DNA of 64,000 nt from Pseudomonas poae. GTDB taxonomy: Bacteria > Pseudomonadota > Gammaproteobacteria > Pseudomonadales > Pseudomonadaceae. The translations under genes and the position numbers were made by a program. The notes below the pieces were generated by a model. That model ran no database searches. It was not told the DNA's origin and worked only from the letters and a program-made list of their open reading frames with translations. Location: the NCBI GenBank assembly GCA_028869255.1, contig CP110972.1:5866001-5930000 (forward strand). Reading direction: 5' to 3'. This document shows positions 1-8,798 of the stretch, piece by piece. The first letter of the stretch is position 1, and the number at the start of each line of letters is the position of its first letter.

Positions 1-429
1 TGGGTAACTTTTCGCCAAGTGGTACAGGCCGCTTTTGAAGGGCAGCAGGCCGTCTTCCAGATTGCGCGTGCCTTCGGGAAAAATGATCAGCGAATCGCCG
101 CCTTCCAGCGCGTTGAGCATCGGCTGCAGCGGGTTATCCACAGGGTCTTTGCGCTCGCGGTCGATCAGCACGCCGTTGAACACGCGGTTGATGATGTAGC
201 GGCGCAGGGCACTTTTGTTCCAGTAATCGCTGCCGGCCACCGGGCGCGTGAATTTGCGCAGGTTCTGCGGCAGGGAGGCCCACAGCAACACGAAGTCGCC
301 GTGGCTGCTGTGGTTGGCAAAGTAGATGCGCTGCACCGGCACGGGCGCGCAACCCAGCCACAGGCTGCGGGCGCCAGTGACGGTGCGGGCCATGGAGGTA
401 ATCAGCGTGGCGACCACGGGTTCGAACAT
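1..429 (-). CDS. 1-acyl-sn-glycerol-3-phosphate acyltransferase (PlsC family), 3' part beyond window
   Basis: Transfers a fatty acyl chain to lysophosphatidic acid or a related lysolipid at the inner membrane. The visible 143 residues carry the acyltransferase HX4D motif (NHSSHGD, His40 and Asp45) and the FPEGTR motif (residues 117-122), both diagnostic of PlsC/LPLAT enzymes. The start at 429 is the only ATG fitting the domain. The C-terminus runs off the window edge, so the gene is partial. It is the fifth minus-strand gene in a row of a ynb-like lipid cluster, which suggests that it supplies phosphatidate for the CDP-alcohol transferase at 3938-4561. A phosphatidate cytidylyltransferase (YnbB-like) would be expected just outside the window; this is inference. 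Confidence 0.9.
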   Translation of the reverse strand, partial: MFEPVVATLITSMARTVTGARSLWLGCAPVPVQRIYFANHSSHGDFVLLWASLPQNLRKFTRPVAGSDYWNKSALRRYIINRVFNGVLIDRERKDPVDNPLQPMLNALEGGDSLIIFPEGTRNLEDGLLPFKSGLYHLAKSYP

Positions 430-438
430 GGGGATTCC

Positions 439-882
439 TTATCCGGCGAAAGGCAGCCAAGGGCTGGCGAGGATCACGAGCAGGGTCAGCAGCGCTTGCG
501 CGCCCAGCAGCCAGGCCTGTTTGCGCAGCAGTTTGAGGGCGCCGCGACGGCGCTCGGTCCAGGGCCGGCCCGCCCGCTTGGGCGATTGCAGGCCGAGGCT
601 TTGCAGGGCCTGGTCGAGGTCCGCCGTACGGTCGAGGTCGCGGGCCAGCAGCGCGAACAGGTCGGCGTCGAAGGCCACGCGCAGCGCCCAATACTTTTGC
701 AGCAGCCCGAGGATAATCATCCACAGGGCAAGCAGCAGGCAGAGGGTCGAAATACTCGCCATCAGCAACTGGGCCAGGCCGAACAATACGCCGGCCACGG
801 TCAAGCCTGTGGATAACTGGTCCAGCGAGCGCCCACGGCGCAGCAGGCTGGCGACTAGCTGGAGTTCCATATCAGCGGGCAT
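439..882 (-). CDS. Small conserved membrane protein of the ynb-like lipid cluster
   Basis: Function not recognised. The 147-residue product has two adjacent hydrophobic segments near residues 20-60 and one at the C-terminus, separated by a charged stretch rich in Leu, Arg and Asp, so it is probably an inner-membrane protein. The start at 882 has a strong Shine-Dalgarno sequence (GGAGGG) about nine bases upstream. It overlaps the end of the phosphatase gene by 11 bases, which indicates translational coupling. It ends nine bases before the acyltransferase start. Its fixed place between YnbD-like and PlsC-like genes suggests a structural or regulatory partner in the same lipid pathway. An alternative start is the ATG at 870. 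Confidence 0.75.
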   Translation of the reverse strand: MPADMELQLVASLLRRGRSLDQLSTGLTVAGVLFGLAQLLMASISTLCLLLALWMIILGLLQKYWALRVAFDADLFALLARDLDRTADLDQALQSLGLQSPKRAGRPWTERRRGALKLLRKQAWLLGAQALLTLLVILASPWLPFAG

Positions 883-2170
883 GGGGCAAACCCTCCAAAG
901 CTTTACGGTGAGCGGGGTGCAGGACCACATGGGCCCGCGCTGTACGAATAATAGCCAGCGCCTCATCAACCGTGGCGGCTCGGCCGCTGTGCAGCAGCCA
1001 GGCCGCGACGGCGGTGGCGCTGCGCGAATAACCCAGGGCGCAGCACACCAGCAACGGGCCGCTTGAGCGCAGGCGTTCGATGGCCTTGGCCGCTTGCAGG
1101 CATTCGATGGGTGTTGGGGCGACCAGGTCCAGCACCGGGACGCACTCATAAGCGCGGCCCTGTGGATTAATCGGCAATTCGGCGCACAGATCGACGATTG
1201 CCTTGAATGAACCTTGCTCGTTACGCGCAGGAATCCGCCCAAGCCAGACGTTATCCACAATCAGGTCGGGGTGTGGATGCTTGCGTGTCCACAGGCGTGA
1301 ATTGATCCACGCGCCGACCAGATAAGGTGCATACAGCCAGCGTGCGGCGGGTGTCAGGCGGCCATCGGCGCGTTTCTGAAAGCCCGCCGCGCCGAGTACG
1401 AAATAGTTGGCCTTGATCAACCCCAGTGAAACCGCCGGCCACAGCAGCCACAGCCAACCGCCGCCCAGCCCGAACGCGACAATCACCAACGCCAAAGCAC
1501 CCAGCCCGTAGCGCACGCCCAGCCGCCAGCGCTTTGTGTCCCGGGTAAGCCGCGCATTCAGCAGCGGGCTTGGATGCTCCAGCGGCCACAACCACACGCA
1601 CAGCCACCCGGCGAGGGCGCCTGTGGGTAAGTCGATAAAGTGATGTTGATAAGTGGTCAGCACTGAAATGCCGATCAGTGCGAACCAGCCATGCACCAGC
1701 CAGCGCCAGACACCTTGGGTATGCCGCTGGTACATGACCCACAGGATCACCAGCAGCGCGATATGCAGCGAGGGCGCCTGGTTGAACGGCTTGTCGAAAC
1801 CCGCCAGGACGGCAAACAGCCAACCGAACACGCCGTCCAGCTCCGGCCGTTCAAAGGTGAAGCGCAGCGGCCAGATCAGGAAGCAGCTCACGGCGATGAC
1901 CTGCGCACTGAGCAGGCGCAACGCGTGTTGCTTCAGCTCATGCCGGGTGTTGGGCAGCAGCAGGGAGAAGCCGTAGAGCAGGTCGATGGACCAGTAGGGC
2001 ACGATGGTCCAGGCCCAGAACGGCATATGGGTTTCCCAGCCGAACACCAGCGTGCCGACGTCGCTGCGCTGGCTGGTGACCCAGGTAGCAAAGCCGTAGG
2101 TGCTGAAAAACAGCGGTGCCAACAACAGCAGCCACAGGACTGCCGGTTTCAATAAGCCGGGTTCGCGCAT
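872..2170 (-). CDS. PAP2-like / dual-specificity phosphatase fusion (YnbD-like)
   Basis: Predicted inner-membrane phosphatase of 432 residues. The N-terminal half has several membrane segments and PAP2-type motifs PSLH (133-136) and HHFID (176-180), typical of lipid phosphatases and inositolphosphotransferase-like enzymes. The C-terminal cytoplasmic domain has the cysteine phosphatase signature CX5R (Cys377-Arg383, CALGYSR), as in DSP/tyrosine phosphatases. Length and architecture match E. coli YnbD. The ATG at 2170 is chosen because it sits two bases after the upstream stop codon; an earlier in-frame start (2212) would overlap that gene. A role dephosphorylating a phosphatidylglycerol-phosphate-like lipid made by the neighbouring transferase is inferred. 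Confidence 0.85.
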   Translation of the reverse strand: MREPGLLKPAVLWLLLLAPLFFSTYGFATWVTSQRSDVGTLVFGWETHMPFWAWTIVPYWSIDLLYGFSLLLPNTRHELKQHALRLLSAQVIAVSCFLIWPLRFTFERPELDGVFGWLFAVLAGFDKPFNQAPSLHIALLVILWVMYQRHTQGVWRWLVHGWFALIGISVLTTYQHHFIDLPTGALAGWLCVWLWPLEHPSPLLNARLTRDTKRWRLGVRYGLGALALVIVAFGLGGGWLWLLWPAVSLGLIKANYFVLGAAGFQKRADGRLTPAARWLYAPYLVGAWINSRLWTRKHPHPDLIVDNVWLGRIPARNEQGSFKAIVDLCAELPINPQGRAYECVPVLDLVAPTPIECLQAAKAIERLRSSGPLLVCCALGYSRSATAVAAWLLHSGRAATVDEALAIIRTARAHVVLHPAHRKALEGLPHAR

Positions 2171-2172
2171 GC

Positions 2173-3927
2173 TCAGATCTTCTGTGCCACGGACACCGTG
2201 AAAATGCCCCACTCATCTACCCGCTGGGTGATTTTGCGGAAACCGGCCGCTTCCACCAGTTGGTCCATTTCCGCCTGGCTGCGACGGCGCATCACCCACG
2301 CCTGGCCCTGGCGGTGGCTGGTCAGCGCACGGGCGATCAGTTCCAGTTGCGGGTGCCACGGCTGGCCGGTGTAGACCAGATAGCCGCCAGGTTCCACCGC
2401 TTCAGCCAGGCCAGCCAACGAACCGCCGACCATGGCGTTATCGGCAAACAACTCATACAGACCGGAAACCACGGCCAATGTCGGCTTGGGCTGCAGGGCC
2501 GCGAGGTCGGCACGGTCAAATGCATCGCCTTTGACGAACTGCGCGATATCCCCCAGGCCCTTCTCACGGATCAGCGCGCCACCGTCGCGCACGTTGATGT
2601 CGCTGTAGTCCCGCAGCAGGATCGATTCCGGCAGCGGCGACACGCCCTGCAAGGCTTCGAGAATGTAGCGGCCGTGGCCGGCGGCGATATCCACGATGCG
2701 CACTTCGCGATCATCCGCACGTAACTTGGCCATGGCCAGGCGCAGCAGTTCTTCGACGTTCAGCTTGCGCTGGCGAATGCCGCGCCAGCCGATGGAGTTG
2801 AGGTAGTTGGTGTCGATCATCCGCCCCAGCCCGCCCTTGCCGGTGGGGGTGTTGCGGTACACGTAATCGAGGGTGCTGCCGGAGTCGAAACCGGTGTCGA
2901 AGCCCAGCTTTACGCCGTCCGACAGGTTCTTGCCCAGGCCCATGCTGGCGCGGGTCAGGCGCCAGTACAGGTCGCGCAGGGAGTTGCGCGGCAATGGCGC
3001 CGCCAGGGCTTCGGACTCGGCGCAAGTGGCGCCCAGTTTGTCGGCATCCAGCAGGGAAGCGCGGTCCAGCGGGTGCGTGAAGTTTTGCAGGATAAAGCGC
3101 TTGGCGCTGCTCACGGCTACGGCGCGATCACGTTCGCCCAGGGTGTCGTGGAAGAAACCGGGAAGGATATGCAGCTCTTTTTTCAGGCTGCCGAGGCGGT
3201 CGAAAAATTGCTGTTGAGGTTTGCGGTGCACCACAAAATCGGAGCCGGAGATCAACAACTGTGTCGGCACCTGGATCGCCTGGGCGTCGGCTACAACCCG
3301 GTCGGCGGCTTCGTATAGGCCCAACAGCACATTCACCGAAATGGCCTTGGTGATCAGCGGGTCGCTGTCATAGGACGCCACGCGCTCGGGGTCATGGCTG
3401 AGGAACTTGGCCTTCACGTAGCTGTTGACGAAAAAGTTGCCGCGAAAGCGGCGCATCAGCGCCAGGCCCGGGCGGGCGAACGGCACGTACAGCTTGACCT
3501 TGAACGCTGGGGAGGCGAGCACCAGGGCGCGGATCTTCGGCGCGTAGTCGTGCACCCACGTTGCCGCGATCACCGCGCCGACGCTTTGGGCGATCACCGC
3601 AATGTTTTCTTCTTCGATGCCGTAGGTGGCGCCGATATGCTCGCAAAAGGTCTGCACGTCACGGGCGCTGGTGGCGAAGCTCGGGCTGTCGCCGCGTGCG
3701 CCCGGGGATTGGCCGTGGCCACGGGCGTCCCAGGCGAAGACGTCGAACTGCGGCAGGTCCAGCTCATCCACCAGGTGGGCAATGCGCCCCGAATGCTCGT
3801 GGCCGCGATGGAACAGCAGGATCGCCTTGCGCGGCTCCTCGCCCGCAGGCGCCGTGGCCGGCCAGTGCCGGTAGAAAAGCTCGACGCCATCATGGGTACT
3901 GAAGGTGTGCTGCTGCTGTTCGCGCAT
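2173..3927 (-). CDS. Bifunctional alpha/beta hydrolase - SAM-dependent methyltransferase (YnbC-like)
   Basis: A 584-residue fusion. Residues ~1-290 form a serine aminopeptidase/monoacylglycerol-lipase type alpha/beta hydrolase with nucleophile elbow AQSVG (Ser115; the usual first Gly is Ala) and an oxyanion HRGHEH region near 40. Residues ~340-584 form a class I methyltransferase with a glycine-rich SAM motif (IAAGHGR, near 412). Size and domain order match E. coli YnbC. It lies 10 bases after the CDP-alcohol transferase and 2 bases before the phosphatase, so one operon is very likely. Substrate unknown; a lysolipid hydrolysis or head-group methylation step is only inferred. Confidence 0.88.
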   Translation of the reverse strand: MREQQQHTFSTHDGVELFYRHWPATAPAGEEPRKAILLFHRGHEHSGRIAHLVDELDLPQFDVFAWDARGHGQSPGARGDSPSFATSARDVQTFCEHIGATYGIEEENIAVIAQSVGAVIAATWVHDYAPKIRALVLASPAFKVKLYVPFARPGLALMRRFRGNFFVNSYVKAKFLSHDPERVASYDSDPLITKAISVNVLLGLYEAADRVVADAQAIQVPTQLLISGSDFVVHRKPQQQFFDRLGSLKKELHILPGFFHDTLGERDRAVAVSSAKRFILQNFTHPLDRASLLDADKLGATCAESEALAAPLPRNSLRDLYWRLTRASMGLGKNLSDGVKLGFDTGFDSGSTLDYVYRNTPTGKGGLGRMIDTNYLNSIGWRGIRQRKLNVEELLRLAMAKLRADDREVRIVDIAAGHGRYILEALQGVSPLPESILLRDYSDINVRDGGALIREKGLGDIAQFVKGDAFDRADLAALQPKPTLAVVSGLYELFADNAMVGGSLAGLAEAVEPGGYLVYTGQPWHPQLELIARALTSHRQGQAWVMRRRSQAEMDQLVEAAGFRKITQRVDEWGIFTVSVAQKI

Positions 3928-3937
3928 CGCAAAATCC

Positions 3938-4561
3938 TTATGCAGAAGGGGAGGTTTGTTGTTCTTCTTTAAGGCCCTGGCGTACCCGGTTGACCAGGGT
4001 GTAGGCGAGCAGGGCGGCCACCAGCCACATCACCGTGTTGACCCAGCCGGCGCCAAGCCAGCCCAGCGCCACGCCGGTGGCCAGCACGCCGAGCACGAAC
4101 GCCCGATCACTTTTGCCCATCGGCCCGTCGTAGCGCCGCGATGCGCCAACCATCGGCCCCAGCACCCCGGCGTACTCGCTGAACACCGCCAGCAGCGCCA
4201 CCAGCAGCACCGGTGCCAGGCTCACGCCGGGGATCAGCGCGAAGGGCAGGATCAAGGCGCTGTCGGCGATCACGTCGCACAGCTCATTGAGGTAGGCGCC
4301 CAAACGCGACTGCTGGCCGAATTCGCGGGCGAGCATGCCGTCGATGGCGTTGAGGGCCATGCGCAGAATCATCCACAGCGGGATCAGCGCGAACAGCCAC
4401 AGGTGCTGGGCAAAGCAGGCGATCAACAGGCCGACCAGCAAGGACACGACACCGGCCAACACGGTGATCTGGTTGGCGGTGGTGCCGTTGTCATAGAGGC
4501 GCTGCACCAGCGGGCGCAACAGGTTCTGAAAACGCGGTTTGAGCTGATAGATCGAAATCAT
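3938..4561 (-). CDS. CDP-alcohol phosphatidyltransferase family protein (YnbA-like)
   Basis: A 207-residue integral membrane protein, first gene of the minus-strand lipid operon. It would join a CDP-diacylglycerol to an alcohol to form a phospholipid. The family motif is DxxDGxxARx8GxxxDxxxD. The matching stretch near residues 72-98 reads N-A-I-D-G-M-L-A-R, then G-A-Y-L-N-E-L-C-D, so the first and third Asp are Asn while the DG, AR, G and last Asp are kept. Several hydrophobic helices follow. Size and context match E. coli YnbA, whose product is unsettled as far as I know. The start at 4561 is directly opposite the divergent SPFH operon region. Confidence 0.87.
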   Translation of the reverse strand: MISIYQLKPRFQNLLRPLVQRLYDNGTTANQITVLAGVVSLLVGLLIACFAQHLWLFALIPLWMILRMALNAIDGMLAREFGQQSRLGAYLNELCDVIADSALILPFALIPGVSLAPVLLVALLAVFSEYAGVLGPMVGASRRYDGPMGKSDRAFVLGVLATGVALGWLGAGWVNTVMWLVAALLAYTLVNRVRQGLKEEQQTSPSA

Positions 4562-4693
4562 GGGGGGTGACGCTTCCTTGTCCGTGAACCCGCGAAAAAC
4601 TGGTTTGGAGTGTGCCGATTATTCGTGGGCTGCACCAGTGATGGCGCGTGTTTATGGGGGTTTAGTCACGATATCGAGCAGTCCACAGATAAA

Positions 4694-4784
4694 TGTGGGA
4701 GCGGGCTTGCTCGCGAACGCGGTGGGTCATTCACCCTCTGGGGTGACAGACACACCGCATTCGCGAGCAAGCCCGCTCCCACAG
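4694..4784. repeat. REPIN (inverted pair of REP elements) in the only gap over 300 bases
   Basis: Two REP arms read TGTGGGAGCGGGCTTGCTCGCG and its reverse complement around a ~45-base centre. The arms are the GCTTGCTCGCG subtype. This is a typical Pseudomonas REP doublet that can fold into a long cruciform. It occupies the 4562-4865 gap between the divergent lipid operon and SPFH operon; nothing else recognisable is there except promoter space. Confidence 0.85.
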
Positions 4785-4865
4785 GGGATTAGCGTTGTTT
4801 TCGAACAAAAATTTCACGCTCCGTGTTATATCGTAACGAATTATGTACAGACGGGCGTTGAGTGG

Positions 4866-6771
4866 ATGCAAGTGGATCTGGAAGCTGACGGCGGTTCGGT
4901 TGAGGGCCTCGCGCGTTTTCAACAAGGGCCGTTCCATGCCCGCCGATTGCGCCAAGCCGGTATCAGCCTGACGGCGCTGGCCATTGCCGGCTGGGTGCTG
5001 GCGTTGTTTGTCGCGCTGTTTGCCCCGCTGTCGATCTGGCCGGTGGTGTTGATCAACTGCGCTTCGGCGTTGCTGGTATTGGTGGCGGGCCTGCAGTCGG
5101 CGTGGTGGGTGGCCGATTGGCGGGCCCAGGCGCTGGAGGAGCCGACGGCTGACGTGCCGGTTGAAGAACCGGGCCGCTATGCACGCCTGGCCGGGCGGTT
5201 TGGCAGGCAGATTGGCGCGCCGGTGCTGTGGCTCGGCGGTTGGTCGCTGTTGGCGCTGGTCAGCGTTATTGAGTTCTGGAACCTTGGCCTGCCCGCCGCA
5301 GCGCTGGGGCAGTCGGCAAGCATCGGCGCCGCGCTGGGCCTGGCATTGGCCTTCGGTTTGCTGGTGTTCGAGCGCCGCATGGCGCAGGAAACCGCTACCC
5401 AGTGGCCGGAAGCCGCGCAGTTGGCGCAGGTGAGCCGGGTGGCGATTGTTTGCCTGGTGATCAGTGCGGTCTGCCTGCTGTTCGCCGGCGCCGAGTCCGT
5501 CTGGCCGCTGCGCCTGGCGGTGCTGATTGGCCTGTTGCCGGCGCTGGTGGCGCTGGAGTTTCTGTTAAGGGGTGTGCTGTCACTGTTCAGCCCGCGCCAG
5601 CCGCGCCTCGAACCCCGCCTGATGGCGCAAAGCTTTATTGCCGGCCTGCTGCGTTGGCCGCCACAACCTTTGCTCGCCTTGCAGCACGAGTTGCACAACC
5701 GCTTCGGGATCGACCTGCGCCAGATCTGGGCATTTACCTACATGCGTAGGGCATTCCTGCCGGTGTTGCTGGTGGTGCTTGCTGTAGGTTGGGCGCTTAG
5801 CGGCGTGCATGAAGTGCCTCTGCAAGGCCGTGGGATTTATGAGCGTTTCGGCAAACCGGTGGAGGTGTTCGGCCCGGGCCTGCATGCCGGGTTGCCCTGG
5901 CCGTTGGGTCGCGTGATCAACGTGGAAAACGGCGTGGTGCATGAGTTGGCTACCAGCGTCAGCGAAGCCGCCACACCCGAACGTGCCCCCGCCGAAGGGC
6001 CAGCGCCGCTGATCGCCAACCGGCTTTGGGACGCCAGCCACGTGAATGACAAATCCCAGGTCATCGCCAGCAGCAGCGGCGACAAGCAGAGCTTCCAGAT
6101 CGTCAATATGGACGTGCGTTTCGTCTACCGCATCGGCCTCGGCGACCAGGCCGCGCTGGCCGCCACCTATAACAGCGCGGATGTGCCGACCCTGATTCGC
6201 AGCACCGCCAGCCGCATCCTGGTGCATGACTTTGCCTCGCGTACCCTCGACGAATTGCTCGGCGAGCAACGCACTAGCCTCGCCGACGAAATCGGCCGCG
6301 CCGTGCAGGCCGACCTGCAAAAACTCGACAGCGGCGTAGAGATTCTGGCGACCGTGGTGGAAGCCATCCACCCACCGGCCGGCGCCGCCAACGCCTATCA
6401 CGGCGTGCAGGCGGCCCAGATTGGTGCCCAGGCACTGATCTCCCGCGAGCGCGGCGCCGCCAGTGAGCAAACCAACCAGGCGTTGCTGCAAGCCAGCACT
6501 GCCCGCGACCAGGCGCTGGCCACCGCACGCGAAGTGAACGCCGGTGCCCAGGCGGCCGACCTGCGTTTTGCCGCCGAACAAAAAAGCCTACGCCACCGCA
6601 GGCCGTGCCTTTGTGTTGGAACAGTACCTGGGCCAACTCAGCCAGGGCCTGGCCCACGCCAAGCTGCTTATTCTGGATCACCGCCTGGGCGCCGATGGCG
6701 CGCCGACGATCGATCTGCGTTCTTTTACCTTGCCGGCTGACCCTTCGGTGCCGCGTAAAGCCGTTCAATAA
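4866..6771 (+). CDS. Multi-spanning SPFH/HflK-like membrane protein, frameshifted in this sequence
   Basis: About 634 residues if the frame is repaired. The N-terminal ~310 residues contain around seven hydrophobic helices. A final anchor is followed by an SPFH/band-7 domain (GRGIYERFGKPVEVFGPGLH onward, ~320-560) and an Ala/Gln-rich coiled coil. The frame opened at 4866 runs to 6740 with an unrelated tail. The expected tail (GRAFVLEQYLGQLSQGLAHA and on) lies in the +1 frame and ends at 6771. The break is an A6 run at 6580-6585, where five A would restore the frame. It is a sequencing error or a recent mutation. It is followed 12 bases later by a second SPFH gene. The ATG at 4866 is preferred because upstream codons run into the REPIN. 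Confidence 0.82.
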
Positions 6772-6783
6772 GGAGTCTGTCTG

Positions 6784-7767
6784 TTGAGCGCTCATTCTCA
6801 CGATCATCATCACGGCCATCACCACCACCCTCATCACGGCGATGAACCGGCCGCGGGCCCGTTCCCCTGGCGGCGCATGGCCTGGGCGCTGCTGCTGGTG
6901 CTGTTTGCCGTCGCGGCGGCAAGCCTGGTGCAGGTGCGCTCGGGTGAAGCCACGGTGATTACCCGCTTCGGCAACCCGTCGCGGGTGCTGCTGGAGCCGG
7001 GCCTGGGCTGGCGCTGGCCGGCGCCGTTCGAAGCGGCGATCCCGGTGGACCTGCGCCTGCGCACCACCTCCAGCGGCTTGCAGGACGTGGGCACCCGCGA
7101 TGGCCTGCGCATCATCGTGCAGGCTTACGTGGCGTGGCAGGTGCAGGGCGATGCCGACAATGTGCAGCGTTTCATGCGCGCCGTGCAGAACCAGCCGGAT
7201 GAGGCGGCGCGGCAGATTCGCACGTTTGTCGGCTCGGCGCTGGAGACCACGGCGGCCAGTTTTGACCTTTCCAGCCTGATCAACACCGACGCCAGCCAGG
7301 TGCGAATTGCCGATTTCGAGGCACAACTGCGCCAGCAGATTGATCAACAATTGCTCACCACCTATGGCGTGCGAGTGGCGCAAGTCGGGGTCGAGCGCCT
7401 GACCTTGCCGTCGGTGACCCTCACCGCCACGGTCGACCGCATGCGCGCCGAGCGTGAAACCATCGCCACGGAACGCACGGCGGTGGGTAAGCGCGAAGCG
7501 GCGCAGATTCGCTCCGCCGCCGAGCGTGATGCGCGCATCGTGCAGGCCGATGCCACGGTGAAAGCCGCCGATATCGAAGCTCAGTCGCGGGTGGAAGCGG
7601 CGCAGATTTATGGCCGTGCCTACGCCGCTAACCCGCAGCTGTATAACCTGCTGCGCTCGCTGGATACCTTGGGCACGGTGGTTACGCCGGGCACCAAGAT
7701 CATCCTGCGCACCGACGCCGCGCCGTTTCGCGCTCTGGTGGACGGGCCGAAGGATGTTCAGCCATGA
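6784..7767 (+). CDS. SPFH-domain protein, HflC-like, with histidine-rich N-terminus
   Basis: A 327-residue membrane-anchored SPFH (stomatin/prohibitin/HflC) protein. The N-terminus has 11 His within the first 18 residues. One transmembrane helix follows (~33-53), then the band-7 domain (SGEATVITRFGNPSRVLLEPG, ~56-220) and a coiled coil rich in Ala/Glu/Arg. The start is a TTG at 6784 with AGGAG (6771-6775) nine bases ahead. The His tract is unusual for HflC and would bind Zn, Ni or Cu, fitting the metal ATPase downstream. It overlaps the next gene by four bases (ATGA). PGAP-type annotation would call it 'protease modulator HflC', but no FtsH link is visible here. Confidence 0.88.
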   Translation: MSAHSHDHHHGHHHHPHHGDEPAAGPFPWRRMAWALLLVLFAVAAASLVQVRSGEATVITRFGNPSRVLLEPGLGWRWPAPFEAAIPVDLRLRTTSSGLQDVGTRDGLRIIVQAYVAWQVQGDADNVQRFMRAVQNQPDEAARQIRTFVGSALETTAASFDLSSLINTDASQVRIADFEAQLRQQIDQQLLTTYGVRVAQVGVERLTLPSVTLTATVDRMRAERETIATERTAVGKREAAQIRSAAERDARIVQADATVKAADIEAQSRVEAAQIYGRAYAANPQLYNLLRSLDTLGTVVTPGTKIILRTDAAPFRALVDGPKDVQP

Positions 7768-8798
7768 CCCAGCGTGACAGCCCCGACAGCCCGTGGATTC
7801 AGGCCGGGCGCCTGACCTTCCTGGCGCTGTACGCGGTGACGGTGTTGGCGGCGTTGGCCTGGGCGTTTTCCAATGTGCGCCAGATCGACCCGCAGAACCG
7901 CGCCGTGGTGCTGCACTTCGGCGCCCTGGACCGGATCCAGAATGCCGGGCTGTTGCTGGCGTGGCCGCAGCCGTTCGAGCAAGTGGTGCTGTTGCCGGCG
8001 GCGGATCGGGTGATCGAGCGTCGCGTGGAGAACCTGCTGCGTTCCGACGCGGCGATCCAGGCCGATCGTGTGGCCAGTTTTGCGACGCCGTTGAGCGACG
8101 CGCTGGCCGGTTCCGGCTACCTGCTGACCGGCGACGCCGGCGTGGTACAGCTGGATGTGCGGGTGTTCTACAAGGTCATCGAGCCCTACGCCTTTGTGTT
8201 GCAGGGCGCGCATGTGTTGCCAGCGTTGGATCGCTTGGTGACCCGCAGTGCGGTGGCGCTGACGGCGGCGCGGGACCTGGACACGATTCTGGTGGCGCGC
8301 CCGGAACTGATCGGCACCGACAACGGCGCCTCCGAGCGCCGTGAGCGGCTGCGCGGTGACCTGGTGCAAGGCATCAACAAGCGCCTGGCCGAGTTGACCT
8401 CCAGCGGTTTGGGCCTGGGCATCGAAGTCACCCGGGTTGACGTGCAGTCGAGTCTGCCGGGGCCGGCGGTGAATGCGTTCAACGCCGTGCTGACGGCCAG
8501 CCAGCAAGCCGACAAAGCCGTGGCCAATGCGCGCACCGACGCAGAAAAACTCACCCAGACTGCCAATCAGCAGGCTGACCGACTGGTGCAAGTCGCCCAT
8601 GCCCAGGCCAGCGAACGCCTGGCCAGTGCCCAGGCGCAAACCGCTACCGTCGCCAGCCTGGCCCAGGTCAAGGACCCAGGCTTGTTGCTGCGCCTGTACC
8701 GCGAGCGCTTGCCGAAGATTCTCGGCCAGGCCGGCTCCGTGACCACGGTCGATCCTAAAGACGACTCCCGCTTGATCATTCAGGGCGCCGAACAATGA
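7764..8798 (+). CDS. SPFH-domain protein, HflK-like
   Basis: A 344-residue protein with a single N-terminal membrane helix (~16-38), an SPFH domain starting at QIDPQNRAVVLHFGALDRIQ, and a C-terminal coiled coil rich in Ala, Gln and Asp (~235-300), as in HflK. SPFH proteins assemble into ring or cage scaffolds in the membrane. It overlaps both neighbours by four bases (ATGA at 7764 and at 8795), so the SPFH proteins and the ATPase are translationally coupled. That makes a shared complex likely. The canonical hflKC locus (hfq-hflX context) is not here, so this is a paralogous set. Confidence 0.88.
   Translation: MTQRDSPDSPWIQAGRLTFLALYAVTVLAALAWAFSNVRQIDPQNRAVVLHFGALDRIQNAGLLLAWPQPFEQVVLLPAADRVIERRVENLLRSDAAIQADRVASFATPLSDALAGSGYLLTGDAGVVQLDVRVFYKVIEPYAFVLQGAHVLPALDRLVTRSAVALTAARDLDTILVARPELIGTDNGASERRERLRGDLVQGINKRLAELTSSGLGLGIEVTRVDVQSSLPGPAVNAFNAVLTASQQADKAVANARTDAEKLTQTANQQADRLVQVAHAQASERLASAQAQTATVASLAQVKDPGLLLRLYRERLPKILGQAGSVTTVDPKDDSRLIIQGAEQ

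Noticed and set aside
6575-6600. Programmed ribosomal frameshift in the SPFH gene
   Set aside because: The needed shift is +1 on an A6 run, with no slippery heptamer for -1 and no downstream structure; an indel is simpler.
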